Shown here one piece after another: positions 1-8,193 of a stretch of 47,848 nucleotides of DNA. Both the position numbers and the translations under genes were made by a program. The DNA is taken from NCBI GenBank assembly GCA_964541225.1, contig CAZIPN010000015.1:1-47848 (forward strand), written 5' to 3'. The notes beneath the pieces are model-generated. The model did no database searches, was not told where the DNA came from, and saw only the letters and a list, made by a program, of their open reading frames with translations. This DNA is from CAZIPN01 sp964541225 (GTDB taxonomy: Bacteria; Actinomycetota; Coriobacteriia; Anaerosomatales; JAAXUF01). Numbering within the stretch: the stretch's first letter is position 1; each line of letters starts with the position of its first letter.

Positions 1-599
1 TGGTAGCCGGACAGATACATCCAGATCGCCGCGTCGTAGGCGTTGGTCTTCTCGAAGACCTCGGTGGCAAGGGTTCGCCGAGTGGCCAGCGTGGTCGCTC
101 CGCCGTTGGCGCGCATCTCGGCGAGGATGGAGTCGTAGTCAGCCGGATTTGTGACGACCGTCACACTTTGGAAGTTCTTAGCCGCCGAGCGAAGCATGGA
201 CGGTCCACCGATGTCGATGTTCTCGATGGCCTCGGCTTCGGTCACGCCCTCCTTGGCGATGGTCGCCTCGAACGCGTAGAGGTTCACGCACACCAGATCG
301 ATCATGCCGATGCCGTGCTCCTCGGCGGCCGCCATGTGCTCGGCTTTGTCTCGGCGGGCGAGGAGGCCGCCATGTACGCGGGGATGCAGCGTCTTGACGC
401 GGCCGTCCATCATCTCGGGGAAGCCGGTGAGGTCGTCGATCGGTCGCACGGGGACTCCGGCATCGGCAAGCGCCTTGGCGGTCCCGCCGGTCGACACGAT
501 TTCGACGCCGAACTCGGTGGCGAGCGTGCGGCAGAAGTCAGCGACACCGGTCTTGTCGGTGACCGACACGAGCGCGCGCTTAACGCGAACTTGCTCCAT
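1..599 (-). CDS. purH: Bifunctional AICAR formyltransferase / IMP cyclohydrolase, N-terminal part (runs off the window)
   Basis: Catalyses the last two steps of IMP synthesis in the cytoplasm, with 10-formyl-THF as formyl donor. Only about 199 N-terminal codons are inside the window; the gene continues beyond base 1. The reading starts MEQVRVKRALVSVTDKTG and shows the methylglyoxal-synthase-like IMP cyclohydrolase fold, with STGGTAKAL, GRVKTLHPRVHGGLL and ENIDIGGPSMLRSAAKN, all typical of PurH. The ATG at 599-597 has GGGAGG five bases upstream, which fixes the start. Use of formyl-THF links it loosely to the C1 pathway genes downstream, but it is not part of their operon. Identity is secure from the motifs. 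Confidence 0.93.
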   Translation of the reverse strand, partial: MEQVRVKRALVSVTDKTGVADFCRTLATEFGVEIVSTGGTAKALADAGVPVRPIDDLTGFPEMMDGRVKTLHPRVHGGLLARRDKAEHMAAAEEHGIGMIDLVCVNLYAFEATIAKEGVTEAEAIENIDIGGPSMLRSAAKNFQSVTVVTNPADYDSILAEMRANGGATTLATRRTLATEVFEKTNAYDAAIWMYLSGY

Positions 600-854
600 C
601 AGGGCCTCCCATGACAGCGAGCGTAGACACCAGCAGTGTAGACGATGCCCCCCGACCGGCCGAGAACAACCCCTGCGCGTGTCCGGCGAACGGCGTTCGT
701 GCCTCGGCCGTTGGCCGAGAAGGTCGCACCGCTGACGAGTGTTCCGTGCGAGCAAGGCGAGTGGGCACGCCGCTGGCTGGTATTCACTGGGTACGGTCTG
801 GCGTGTGCATCGCGCGCACAGCTCGGTATGCGGTTCGCGAAGGTGGTGGTTCCC

Positions 855-1124
855 GTGGCAGGCTCAGGATGCGCCGGATCAGACACGCGCAATCTGACCG
901 CGTTCGATGTCGTGTGCCCGAAATGCGGAGCCAGCATCGAGTTCTTCAGCGATGAGGGCCGCCGGAAGTGCCACGTGTGCGGCACCGAGGTGACCCGCGA
1001 TGTCGTTCCCGCCTGCGCCGCGCACTGCGCGTCTGCGCTGTCGTGCCTGGGACCAGAGCGCTACAAGCAGCTTCTCGAGTCCGGCGCGATCGAGCCGCAG
1101 GGTGACGACTCGGAGAAGCGATAG
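855..1124 (+). CDS. Small zinc-ribbon protein upstream of formate dehydrogenase
   Basis: A protein of about 89 residues with two CxxC knuckles (CPKCG and CHVCG) separated by about 14 residues, then a Cys/His-rich segment (CAAHCASALSC). The first part is a classic zinc ribbon. Small proteins of this build are, from memory, often found beside formate dehydrogenase and hydrogenase genes of acetogens, so a role in assembling or stabilising the enzyme is plausible but unproven. The reading frame is open from 645, but the upstream residues look like non-coding translation. I chose GTG at 855 because an AAGGTGG sequence ends eight bases before it; ATG at 828 is an alternative. It lies 262 bases before the Cys-type formate dehydrogenase, on the same strand. 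Confidence 0.6.
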   Translation: MAGSGCAGSDTRNLTAFDVVCPKCGASIEFFSDEGRRKCHVCGTEVTRDVVPACAAHCASALSCLGPERYKQLLESGAIEPQGDDSEKR

Positions 1125-1296
1125 CTCGTGCTCTGACCGGTCCTTCCTGTGGCCCAACCAATCGACACCTGCTCGGCCCCGCCCAGTCCTCGCGGGCCGC
1201 ATTCCCGGCGCGTTCTACCGCTGACCGATAACATGAGCTGTTCGCAGGTATCATGGATTCACATATCACCGGAGAGACGACAGACTCGTGAAGAGT

Positions 1297-1315
1297 GGGG
1301 CACACGTTGTGCCCC
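1297..1315 (+). promoter_or_regulatory. Perfect hairpin in the leader of the Cys-type formate dehydrogenase
   Basis: GGGGCACA and TGTGCCCC (8 bp) flank a three-base loop, in the 262-base gap between the zinc-ribbon gene and the formate dehydrogenase start at 1387. No T-run follows, so it is not a standard terminator. It could be an operator palindrome or an RNA leader hairpin. The rest of the gap shows no gene. Confidence 0.4.
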
Positions 1316-1386
1316 CGAGGCGGCATGGGTGACGTGTGGTCGCGGGAACGTAGGGCACGTCGGCGACGGTCAGGGAGTCAGAGTCC

Positions 1387-4089
1387 ATGGGCGAGTGCGC
1401 AACATCTGAGCGGTGCGTGGTCACGATCGACGGAGTCGAAGCTGGCGCAGAAACAGGCAACACGATCCTCGATCTGGCGCGGGAACAAGGTATTGCCATT
1501 CCCACGTTGTGCCATGACCCGCGACTCAAGCCGTACGGCGCGTGTCGGCTGTGTCTCGTGGAGGTCGAAGGCGCGCGTGGTCCCGTGCCGGCATGCACGA
1601 CCGCGCTGACTCCCGGAATGGTGATCCGGACCAACACCGAGCCGATTCGCGAGATGCGGCGCAACATCATCGATCTGCTGCTCTCAGACCACCCCAGCGA
1701 CTGCCTGGCCTGCGAAGCAAGCGGCGACTGCAAGCTGCAAGAGTATGCCTACGAGTACGGTGTCAGGGAATCCAGCTTGGCGGATGCCGCTCGGCACCCC
1801 GTTCGCCCCCAAGAGCCGGACCTCTTCATCGCGCGGGACATGTCGAAGTGCATTCTGTGCGGGGCGTGCGTGCGCATCTGCTCCGAAGTCACGGGCGCTC
1901 GCGCCATCGGCATGTCGCATCGCGGGTTCGAGACTCAGGTGTCCACGCCAAACGGCGTCTCACTCGCCGACACCACGTGCGTCTTCTGCGGCCAGTGCGT
2001 CTCGGCGTGTCCGGTCGGCGCCCTGACTGAGGCGCAGGCACTCGGCCAGGCAAGAAGCTGGGAGACCACAAAGACCAAGACGATCTGTCCGTACTGCGGC
2101 ACCGGCTGCACGCTGGAGGTCCACACCAAGAACAACAAGGTCGTCAAGATCACCTCCCCGGTCGGCGAGGGTGTCAACGACGGCAACCTGTGTGTCAAAG
2201 GCCGGTTCGCCTACGAGTTCATCAATAGCCCTGACAGGTTGAACAAGCCGCTCATCAAGAGGGACGGGACCTTCATCGAGGTTGAATGGGACGAGGCGAT
2301 CAGCTTTGTCGCGCAGAGGTTCGCCGAGATCAAGGCCGAGCACGGCCCCGACGCACTTGGTGTTCTGACTTCGAGCCGAGGGCTCAACGAGGAGAACTAC
2401 GTCGCGCAGAAGTTCTACCGCTCCATCATCGGCACGAACAGCGTCGACAACTGCGCGCGGGTCTGCCACGCGCCGACGGTGGCGGGACTCTCGCGGGCCT
2501 TTGGCTCGGGGGCGGCCACAAATCCGCTTCCCGACATCGGCAAGACGGACCTGCTGTTCGTGATCGGCTCCAACACCACCGAGGCCCATCCCGTGGTCGG
2601 GATGATGGTGACGCAAGCGGTGGCCGCAGGCACCAAGCTCATCGTTGCCGACCCGCGCAAGATCGATCTGGCGCCTTTGGCCGATCAGTGGCTGCGTCTG
2701 AAGGCTGGCACCAACGTCGCGCTGCTCAATGGAATGCTCAACGTCATCGTCAACGAGGACCTGTCCGACGATGATTTCATCCGCAACCGGACCGAGGGCT
2801 TCGAGCCGATGTGGGCGGTCGTTGCGTCCTACACTCCCGAGAAGGTCGAACAGATCACCGGTGTCCCCGCCGACGACGTTCGGGCGGCGGCCCGTGCCTA
2901 TGCCAGCGCCAAGAGCGCGCTGATCATCTACAGCCTCGGCGTGACCGAACATCGCACCGGTTCGCAAGGGGTCATGTGCTTGGCCAACCTCGCGATGGCC
3001 ACGGGCAACGTCGGGCGCGAGGGCGCTGGGATCGCGGTTCTGCGCGGGCAGAACAACGTGCAGGGGTCCTGTGACATGGGCGCGCTGCCGGAGTACTACA
3101 CGGGGTATCAGCGCGTTTCCGACGAGGCCGCGCGCAAGCGATTCGGCGAAGCGTGGGATGTGGAGCTGTCGGCGGTGCCGGGCCTGAAGGAGCCGGAGAT
3201 GTACCGGGCCGCGATCGCCGGCAAGTTCAAGAGCCTGCACGTGATCGGATACGACCCTGCCAAGACGCAGGCGAACTTGGGCTTCGTGCACGAGGGCTTC
3301 GACAACATGGACTTTGTCGTCGTGCAGGATCTCTTCCTCACCGAGACGGCCAAGCGTGCCGATGTGGTGCTTCCGGTTGCCTGCTACTTCGAGAAGGACG
3401 GCACCTTCACCAACGCCGACCGCCGGATCCAGCCGGTGCATCGTGTCGTTGAGGCGCCCGAGGGCCTGAAGTCGGACTGGGAAGTTGTCTGCGACATCGC
3501 CAAGGCGATGGGTGCCGACTTTGACTACGGCAGCAGCGAGGAGATCCTTGAAGAGGTTGCCGAGCTCACCCCGCAGTATCACGGTGTGACGCTGGAGCGC
3601 ATCGAAACCGAGACGCTGCACTGGCCGGTCTTTGACCTGGACCACCCCGGCACGCCGATGATGCACTCAGGGAAGTTCGCCAAGGGACTCGGGACCTTCC
3701 ACGACATCCCGTACCTGCCTTCGGCGGAACTGCCCGACGACGACTACCCGTTGCTGCTGAGCACCGGACGGATCCTACAGCACTACTGCAATGGCTCGAT
3801 GACCATGAGAAGTCCCATCGGCGAGCTGGTTCCCGAGACGCTGCTCGAGGTCCATCCGATCGATGCCGAGCACTACGGGCTGACCGATGGCGGCTTCGTG
3901 ACGCTTGAGTCGCGTCGCGGCGAAGTCAGAATTCGCGTCAAGGTGACGGAGCGCTCGCGTCCCGGCTCGGTGTGGACGTCGTTTCACAACGACGAGCCCC
4001 TCGTGAACCTCGTGACCGGTCCCGGCGAAGACTCCTTCGTCCTGACCCCGGAGTACAAGGTCTGCGCGGTGCGCGTCACGCCCTCGTAG
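1387..4089 (+). CDS. fdhA: Formate dehydrogenase, molybdopterin catalytic subunit, cysteine type
   Basis: Interconverts formate and CO2 at a Mo- or W-bis-pterin centre; 900 residues, cytoplasmic (no twin-arginine signal). In order: a [2Fe-2S] domain (C42, C53, C56, C70), a NuoG-type cluster (HPSDCLACEASGDC), two [4Fe-4S] motifs (CILCGACVRIC, CVFCGQCVSACP), the molybdopterin-type [4Fe-4S] motif CPYCGTGC, the molybdopterin core and a C-terminal MGD-binding domain. The active-site stretch reads ARVCHAPTVAGL with Cys360 where E. coli FdhF has selenocysteine. No GGUCU-loop hairpin follows that codon. Start ATG 1387 has a weak GGGAG upstream. There is no NuoEF-type partner beside it, so its electron acceptor is unclear (ferredoxin, a hydrogenase or a distant partner). 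It converges on the cofactor operon, ending 67 bases from the MOSC gene. Confidence 0.92.
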   Translation: MGECATSERCVVTIDGVEAGAETGNTILDLAREQGIAIPTLCHDPRLKPYGACRLCLVEVEGARGPVPACTTALTPGMVIRTNTEPIREMRRNIIDLLLSDHPSDCLACEASGDCKLQEYAYEYGVRESSLADAARHPVRPQEPDLFIARDMSKCILCGACVRICSEVTGARAIGMSHRGFETQVSTPNGVSLADTTCVFCGQCVSACPVGALTEAQALGQARSWETTKTKTICPYCGTGCTLEVHTKNNKVVKITSPVGEGVNDGNLCVKGRFAYEFINSPDRLNKPLIKRDGTFIEVEWDEAISFVAQRFAEIKAEHGPDALGVLTSSRGLNEENYVAQKFYRSIIGTNSVDNCARVCHAPTVAGLSRAFGSGAATNPLPDIGKTDLLFVIGSNTTEAHPVVGMMVTQAVAAGTKLIVADPRKIDLAPLADQWLRLKAGTNVALLNGMLNVIVNEDLSDDDFIRNRTEGFEPMWAVVASYTPEKVEQITGVPADDVRAAARAYASAKSALIIYSLGVTEHRTGSQGVMCLANLAMATGNVGREGAGIAVLRGQNNVQGSCDMGALPEYYTGYQRVSDEAARKRFGEAWDVELSAVPGLKEPEMYRAAIAGKFKSLHVIGYDPAKTQANLGFVHEGFDNMDFVVVQDLFLTETAKRADVVLPVACYFEKDGTFTNADRRIQPVHRVVEAPEGLKSDWEVVCDIAKAMGADFDYGSSEEILEEVAELTPQYHGVTLERIETETLHWPVFDLDHPGTPMMHSGKFAKGLGTFHDIPYLPSAELPDDDYPLLLSTGRILQHYCNGSMTMRSPIGELVPETLLEVHPIDAEHYGLTDGGFVTLESRRGEVRIRVKVTERSRPGSVWTSFHNDEPLVNLVTGPGEDSFVLTPEYKVCAVRVTPS

Positions 4090-4156
4090 GCGGCGTGAGT
4101 CTGTGGCAGCCCGTTTGGTCGCGATCAGAGCAGGCTATCTCTGCGCTTCGGCCAAG

Positions 4157-4651
4157 CTATGAGGCCGATTCGCTGCCGACTCGCTCGAAGGTTCCCTCGC
4201 CGAGCGAGAGCACGGTGACCCGGTCGCCCTCGGCGATCGTGCCCGCCTGTGTGACGACGCCGAAGATGCCCTCGCGCGGCATGACGCAGTCGCCTACCTG
4301 GTGATAGATCGCGCAGTGGTCGTGGCACTCCTTGCCGTGCTGGCTCACCTGCAGTCTCGCCGAGCCGATCTCGATCTCGGTGCCGAGCGGCAGTGCCAGC
4401 AAGTCGAGTCCTAAGACCGTGAGGTTCTCGCCGAATGCGCCCGGGTTCACGTCGGCGCCCGCGTCGCGCATGCGCTGCACCGACTCCATCGCGAGCAAGC
4501 TCACCTGCCGATGCCAGTCACCCGCATGCGCGTCGCCCGCGATCCCACGATCGAGCACGACTTCGACGCTGGGTACCGGCGACTTGGCAATCCCCGTCTG
4601 CGCACTCACGTTGATCGAGACGACTCGTCCCTCGGTGTTCGGTTCACTCAT
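4157..4651 (-). CDS. MOSC-domain protein
   Basis: A 164-residue single-domain MOSC protein (molybdenum cofactor sulfurase C-terminal type). Such domains bind pterin or sulfur and act in late Mo cofactor handling or delivery. Seen: GRVVSINVS at the N-terminus, DRGIAGDAHAG, NPGAFGENLTV, and the Cys-rich stretch GKECHDHCAIYHQVGDC followed by MPREGIFG, a layout shared with YiiM-like and MoaC-associated MOSC proteins. The frame is open further upstream, but ATG at 4651 overlaps the moaC stop by four bases (ATGA) and gives the proper family N-terminus. It is the last gene of the cofactor run, coupled to moaC. The exact substrate is unknown. Confidence 0.85.
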   Translation of the reverse strand: MSEPNTEGRVVSINVSAQTGIAKSPVPSVEVVLDRGIAGDAHAGDWHRQVSLLAMESVQRMRDAGADVNPGAFGENLTVLGLDLLALPLGTEIEIGSARLQVSQHGKECHDHCAIYHQVGDCVMPREGIFGVVTQAGTIAEGDRVTVLSLGEGTFERVGSESAS

Positions 4652-5157
4652 TGCTGCTCTTCCTTCGTCCAGACTCCGGAGGCGCCGCCCTCTTTCGAGC
4701 GCAGTCCCACTTCGATGGTCATGCCGCGGTCGACGGCTTTGAGCATGTCGTAGATGGTGAGCGCCGCAACCGAGGCCGCCGTGAGCGCCTCCATCTCGAC
4801 GCCGGTCGGGCCGGTTGTCTCGCATGTGGCCTCGATCGCCACGCCCGTGCGGCCGGGTGTCTCGGCAGCTGCGATGTCGATCGCGACGTGCGTGAGCGCG
4901 AGCGGGTGGCACAGCGGGATGAGGTCGGCGGTGCGTTTGGCGGCCATGATGCCGGCGATCCGCGCGGTGGCGATCACGTCGCCCTTCTTGGCTTCGCCCG
5001 AGCTCACGAGCGCTGCCGTCTCGGCTTTCATCGTCACGAACGCGTCCGCGAGCGCTCTGCGCCTGGTGGCGGGCTTCTCGCCGACGTCGACCATGTTCGC
5101 GTGGCCTCGCGAGTCGACGTGGGTCAGCCCGTCAGGCCGCTTCTCAGAGTCCCCCAT
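4648..5157 (-). CDS. moaC: Cyclic pyranopterin monophosphate synthase
   Basis: With MoaA it converts GTP to cyclic pyranopterin monophosphate, the first intermediate of molybdenum cofactor synthesis. The 169-residue product matches the family length. Family motifs seen: THVDSRGHANMVDVGEKPAT near the start, KGDVIATARIAGIMAAK, LIPLCHPLALTHV and EATCETTGPTGVEMEALTAA. The gene starts two bases after moaA ends and overlaps the MOSC gene by four bases, so translation is probably coupled. The placement beside moaA is the common arrangement. Confidence 0.95.
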   Translation of the reverse strand: MGDSEKRPDGLTHVDSRGHANMVDVGEKPATRRRALADAFVTMKAETAALVSSGEAKKGDVIATARIAGIMAAKRTADLIPLCHPLALTHVAIDIAAAETPGRTGVAIEATCETTGPTGVEMEALTAASVAALTIYDMLKAVDRGMTIEVGLRSKEGGASGVWTKEEQQ

Positions 5158-5159
5158 GC

Positions 5160-6281
5160 CTAGCCTCCTATCTGGTGCATCGCTCGGCGACGCGTTCTGC
5201 TTGCTGGGTGCGTCGCCGAGTCGCCGTCTGCCGAGTCATCGGTTGCGGCAGCGCTTGAGTCTGCGCGCGCACCGGCGACATCGCCCGTCGCCTCGTCGGC
5301 GGTCGCACCCGCAGCCGTCTCGGCGGACAGGAATCCGTGCCCCTCCGGGCGCAGTTCGATCGCGGCGCGCACGGCGGCCCTAAGCGCATCGTCGCCGGGC
5401 TCGGCGAGCGCGTCGGCGAGCGAGATCTCGCGATCCGAGAACAAGCACGGCCGAAGCGCGCCGTCGGCGGTCAGACGCAATCGGCTGCACGTCGCGCAGA
5501 AATGCCGAGAAATCGGCGCGATCACGCCGACACTGCCGAGCGCCCCAGGGACCCGGTAGTAGTGCGCGGGTCCCCAGCCAGCGGGTTTCTCGGCGTCGGT
5601 GGCGGGCAGGAGCTGGCCGAGCCCGAGAGCCTCGGCGCGCTCGGTAAGCAGGGCCTCGACCTCGGCGGCCATGAGAGGCGCCTCGTCTTGCGCCACGCTG
5701 CAACCCGCTCCTATCGGCATGCGCTCGATGAAGCGGACGTGGACGGGGTTCTCGGCAGCGAGCGCGAGGAAGGCGTCGATTTCGCCGATGACCCCGCTCG
5801 TGGCCACGGCGTTCACCTTCACTGGCGTCAGCCCGGCGTCGAGCGCCGCGTGCAATCCGTCGAGTGCTTGGGAGAGCTGGCCGCCGCGCGTGATGCGCGC
5901 GAAACGCTCCGGATCCAGCGAGTCGAGCGAGATGTTCACGCGTGCCAGTCCCGCGCTGGCCAGCCCGTCGATGTAGCGCGGGAGCAGCGTGCCGTTGGTG
6001 GTGAGCGCGACGGCCTTCGGTCCAGCCAGATCGACCAGCTCGCCGACGAGTTCGGTGACGCCGGCGCGCACGAGCGGCTCGCCGCCGGTCACGCGCAGCT
6101 TGCTCACGCCTTCGCCCATCGCCACCTCGGCGATTCGCACGATCTCTTCGTTGCGCAGGATCTCGGCGTGGGACTTCATCGTGACGCCGTCGGCGGGCAT
6201 GCAGTACGTGCAGCGCATGTTGCAGCGGTCGGTGACGCTGATGCGCAGGTAGTCGACGGCTCTGCCGAAACGATCGGTCAT
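5160..6281 (-). CDS. moaA: GTP 3',8-cyclase (radical SAM) with an unusual low-complexity insert
   Basis: Radical-SAM enzyme that cyclises GTP in the first step of molybdenum cofactor synthesis. The SAM [4Fe-4S] cluster motif is C20-x3-C24-x2-C27 (RCNMRCTYCMP). The C-terminal substrate-side cluster is visible as CATCSRLRLTADGALRPCLF, and the essential C-terminal GlyGly is kept (MHQIGG). At 373 residues it is longer than the usual 325-340. The extra 45 or so residues lie between GHGF and MHQIGG and are rich in Ala, Asp, Ser and Thr, so they look like a disordered linker rather than a new fold. The start overlaps the mobB stop by four bases. Confidence 0.94.
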   Translation of the reverse strand: MTDRFGRAVDYLRISVTDRCNMRCTYCMPADGVTMKSHAEILRNEEIVRIAEVAMGEGVSKLRVTGGEPLVRAGVTELVGELVDLAGPKAVALTTNGTLLPRYIDGLASAGLARVNISLDSLDPERFARITRGGQLSQALDGLHAALDAGLTPVKVNAVATSGVIGEIDAFLALAAENPVHVRFIERMPIGAGCSVAQDEAPLMAAEVEALLTERAEALGLGQLLPATDAEKPAGWGPAHYYRVPGALGSVGVIAPISRHFCATCSRLRLTADGALRPCLFSDREISLADALAEPGDDALRAAVRAAIELRPEGHGFLSAETAAGATADEATGDVAGARADSSAAATDDSADGDSATHPASRTRRRAMHQIGG

Positions 6282-6937
6282 CGGGGCACCGCCGTCGCGT
6301 CGGCTGCACTCGCGAGGCTTCCGTTGGCTACCGCGTCAGCGATGCCCGCGATGTCGTCGATCGCAAATCGCGCGACGGCGCCCGAGGCGATGGCTTCGGC
6401 AAGCGGCGCGGGCAGGGTGTCGGTCGGCACATCGGTGACGATCGCCGAGAGCTGGTCCGCCGAGCACACTGGCTCGGTCGAGTGCGCGGCTCGCAGCACC
6501 TCGACGCACGTGCCGGCCTGGGCCTTGAAGCCCTCGGCGAGCACGATGTCGACATCGGGCATGAGCGCGACGAGTTCGTCGAGCGTGCGCTCGGCCTCCA
6601 CGCGCCTGACCAGCGCGAACTGCCGAGGACCGCTCACGACGGTCGCCACGGCTCCGGCCTGGGCGTGGCGCCACGAGTCTTTCTTGGGGACGTCGAGTTC
6701 GATATCGTGCGCGTGGTGCTTGACGACGCCGACCCGCAGACCGCGCTGCGCAAGCGAGCCGATCACGCCTTCGAGCAGCGTTGTCTTGCCGGTGCCCGAG
6801 CGCCCGACGAACGCGACGACGCGCTGCTCGGCGGCCGTCGCCGCATCGCGCCCGCTCGCGTTCGCTGCACTCGGCGCCGCGTTGCCCGCTCCGGCACCCG
6901 CCGCGCTCGGCGTGACCTGTCTCGCCTCGGCGGTCAC
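6278..6937 (-). CDS. mobB: Molybdopterin-guanine dinucleotide biosynthesis adaptor protein
   Basis: A GTP-binding P-loop protein that assists MobA in making the guanine dinucleotide form of the cofactor, the form used by formate dehydrogenases. The Walker A motif is GRSGTGKTTL, followed by the family stretch GVVKHHAHDIELD and later VLAEGFKAQ. I chose GTG at 6937 because it overlaps the moeA stop in a GTGA arrangement; the longer reading from ATG 6970 would start inside moeA. About 30 residues at the N-terminus before QRVVAFVG are low-complexity Ala/Gly/Ser sequence, and so is part of the C-terminus. Product about 219 residues. Confidence 0.88.
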   Translation of the reverse strand: MTAEARQVTPSAAGAGAGNAAPSAANASGRDAATAAEQRVVAFVGRSGTGKTTLLEGVIGSLAQRGLRVGVVKHHAHDIELDVPKKDSWRHAQAGAVATVVSGPRQFALVRRVEAERTLDELVALMPDVDIVLAEGFKAQAGTCVEVLRAAHSTEPVCSADQLSAIVTDVPTDTLPAPLAEAIASGAVARFAIDDIAGIADAVANGSLASAADATAVPR

Positions 6938-8193
6938 GGCGTGCCCTCCTCGACGTCGAAGCGAATGCACTCCACGAGCGAGCCGGCCTCGATCACCGAC
7001 GCCTCTTCCGGCGCGACCACGAAGCAGTTGGCCTTGTGCAAGACGCTGACCAGGGCCGATGACTGACTTCCCGCCGAGGACACCTGGTAGGCGACCTCGT
7101 CGTCTCCGGGCGCGCGGGTGAGCACCGCGCGCATGAAGTGCGCACGGCCGGGCTTCTTGCGGATGTCGTAGGTCAGGCGCGCCGCCACGGTCGGTCGACG
7201 CAGCTCGGCGAATCCCTGCATGAGCCGTAGCGCCGGGCGCACGAACAGTTCGAAGCCGACAAACCCGGAGGTCGGATTGCCTGGCAGGCCGAAGAACGGC
7301 ACGCCGGAGTACTCGCCGAAGGTGACCGGCGATCCTGGTCGCATGGCGACGCTCCAGAACTCGAGCTGGCCCTCGCTCTCTAACACGTGGCGCACCACGT
7401 CGTAGTCGCCCACCGACACGCCGCCGGAGCTGATGATCACGTCGGCCTCGGCAGCCGCACGCCCAAGCGCCGCGCGCACCGACTCCTCGGTGTCGCGCAC
7501 GATGTCGTAGCGCAGCGGGATGCCGCCAGCGACGCTGACCTGCGCGGCCAGCGCGCGCGAGTTCGAGTCGCGGATCTGGCCCGGCCCAGGAACCTGGCTG
7601 GGGTCGACGAGTTCGTCGCCGGTCGCGAGCACCGCCACGCGCGGCCGCCTGTGCACGAGGACTTCCGGGTGCCCGGTGGACGCCGCAAGCGCGACGGCTG
7701 CTGGTGTGATGATCTCGCCGACGCCGAGCACCTCGTCCCCGCTTCGCACGTCCTCGCCGCGGTAGCGCACGTTGAGTCCGGGCGTGGCCGGGACCTTCAC
7801 GGCGACCGTGCCGCCGGTGTTGGCCGGGACGGTGTGCTCGATCTTGACGACCGCGTCGGCACCCGCCGGCATCGGCGCGCCAGTCATGATGCGCGTGGCC
7901 TGACCGAGTCCGACCTCCTTGTCGGGCACGTTGCCGGCCCCGACTTCCTCAATCACTTCGAGCATCGACGGGTTGGCCTCCTCGGCGGTGACGGTGTCGG
8001 AGGCGTGCACGGCGAATCCATCCATCGCCGAGTTGTCGAACGGCGCGATGTCGATGTCGGAAGCAAGCGCCGCCGCCAGCGGTCTGCCGAGCGCCTCGGC
8101 AAGGGGCACGGTCTCGGTCTCGAGGCGCGCGAACCTCGCGAGCACGCGCGCACTGGCATCGGCGACGCTGGTCAGCTTGGGCTTGACGCTCAT
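6934..8193 (-). CDS. moeA: Molybdopterin molybdenumtransferase
   Basis: Inserts molybdate (or tungstate) into adenylylated molybdopterin. The 419-residue product has the MoeA domain order: N-terminal domains with APFDNSAMDGFAV and RIMTGAPMPAGADAVV, the MogA-like catalytic domain with ATGDELV, IRDSNS and SSGGVSVGDYDVV, then FGLPGNPTSGFVGFELF and a C-terminal beta domain. The frame is open upstream, but ATG at 8193 overlaps the mobA stop by four bases and starts at the expected family N-terminus, so upstream residues are rejected. No separate MogA (adenylation) gene is visible in the window. Confidence 0.94.
   Translation of the reverse strand: MSVKPKLTSVADASARVLARFARLETETVPLAEALGRPLAAALASDIDIAPFDNSAMDGFAVHASDTVTAEEANPSMLEVIEEVGAGNVPDKEVGLGQATRIMTGAPMPAGADAVVKIEHTVPANTGGTVAVKVPATPGLNVRYRGEDVRSGDEVLGVGEIITPAAVALAASTGHPEVLVHRRPRVAVLATGDELVDPSQVPGPGQIRDSNSRALAAQVSVAGGIPLRYDIVRDTEESVRAALGRAAAEADVIISSGGVSVGDYDVVRHVLESEGQLEFWSVAMRPGSPVTFGEYSGVPFFGLPGNPTSGFVGFELFVRPALRLMQGFAELRRPTVAARLTYDIRKKPGRAHFMRAVLTRAPGDDEVAYQVSSAGSQSSALVSVLHKANCFVVAPEEASVIEAGSLVECIRFDVEEGTP

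Noticed and set aside
1297..1315. Terminator of the zinc-ribbon gene
   Set aside because: The stem is strong but no T-run follows on either strand.
2464..2500. Hidden SECIS after Cys360 of the plus-strand formate dehydrogenase
   Set aside because: The codon is TGC, and the following sequence lacks the GGUCU-loop hairpin.
1960..3666. A 568-residue open frame on the minus strand
   Set aside because: Antisense to the Cys-type formate dehydrogenase, with no recognisable domain.
5337..7049. A 570-residue plus-strand open frame across moaA and mobB
   Set aside because: Shadow of well-recognised genes on the other strand, with repetitive low-complexity sequence.
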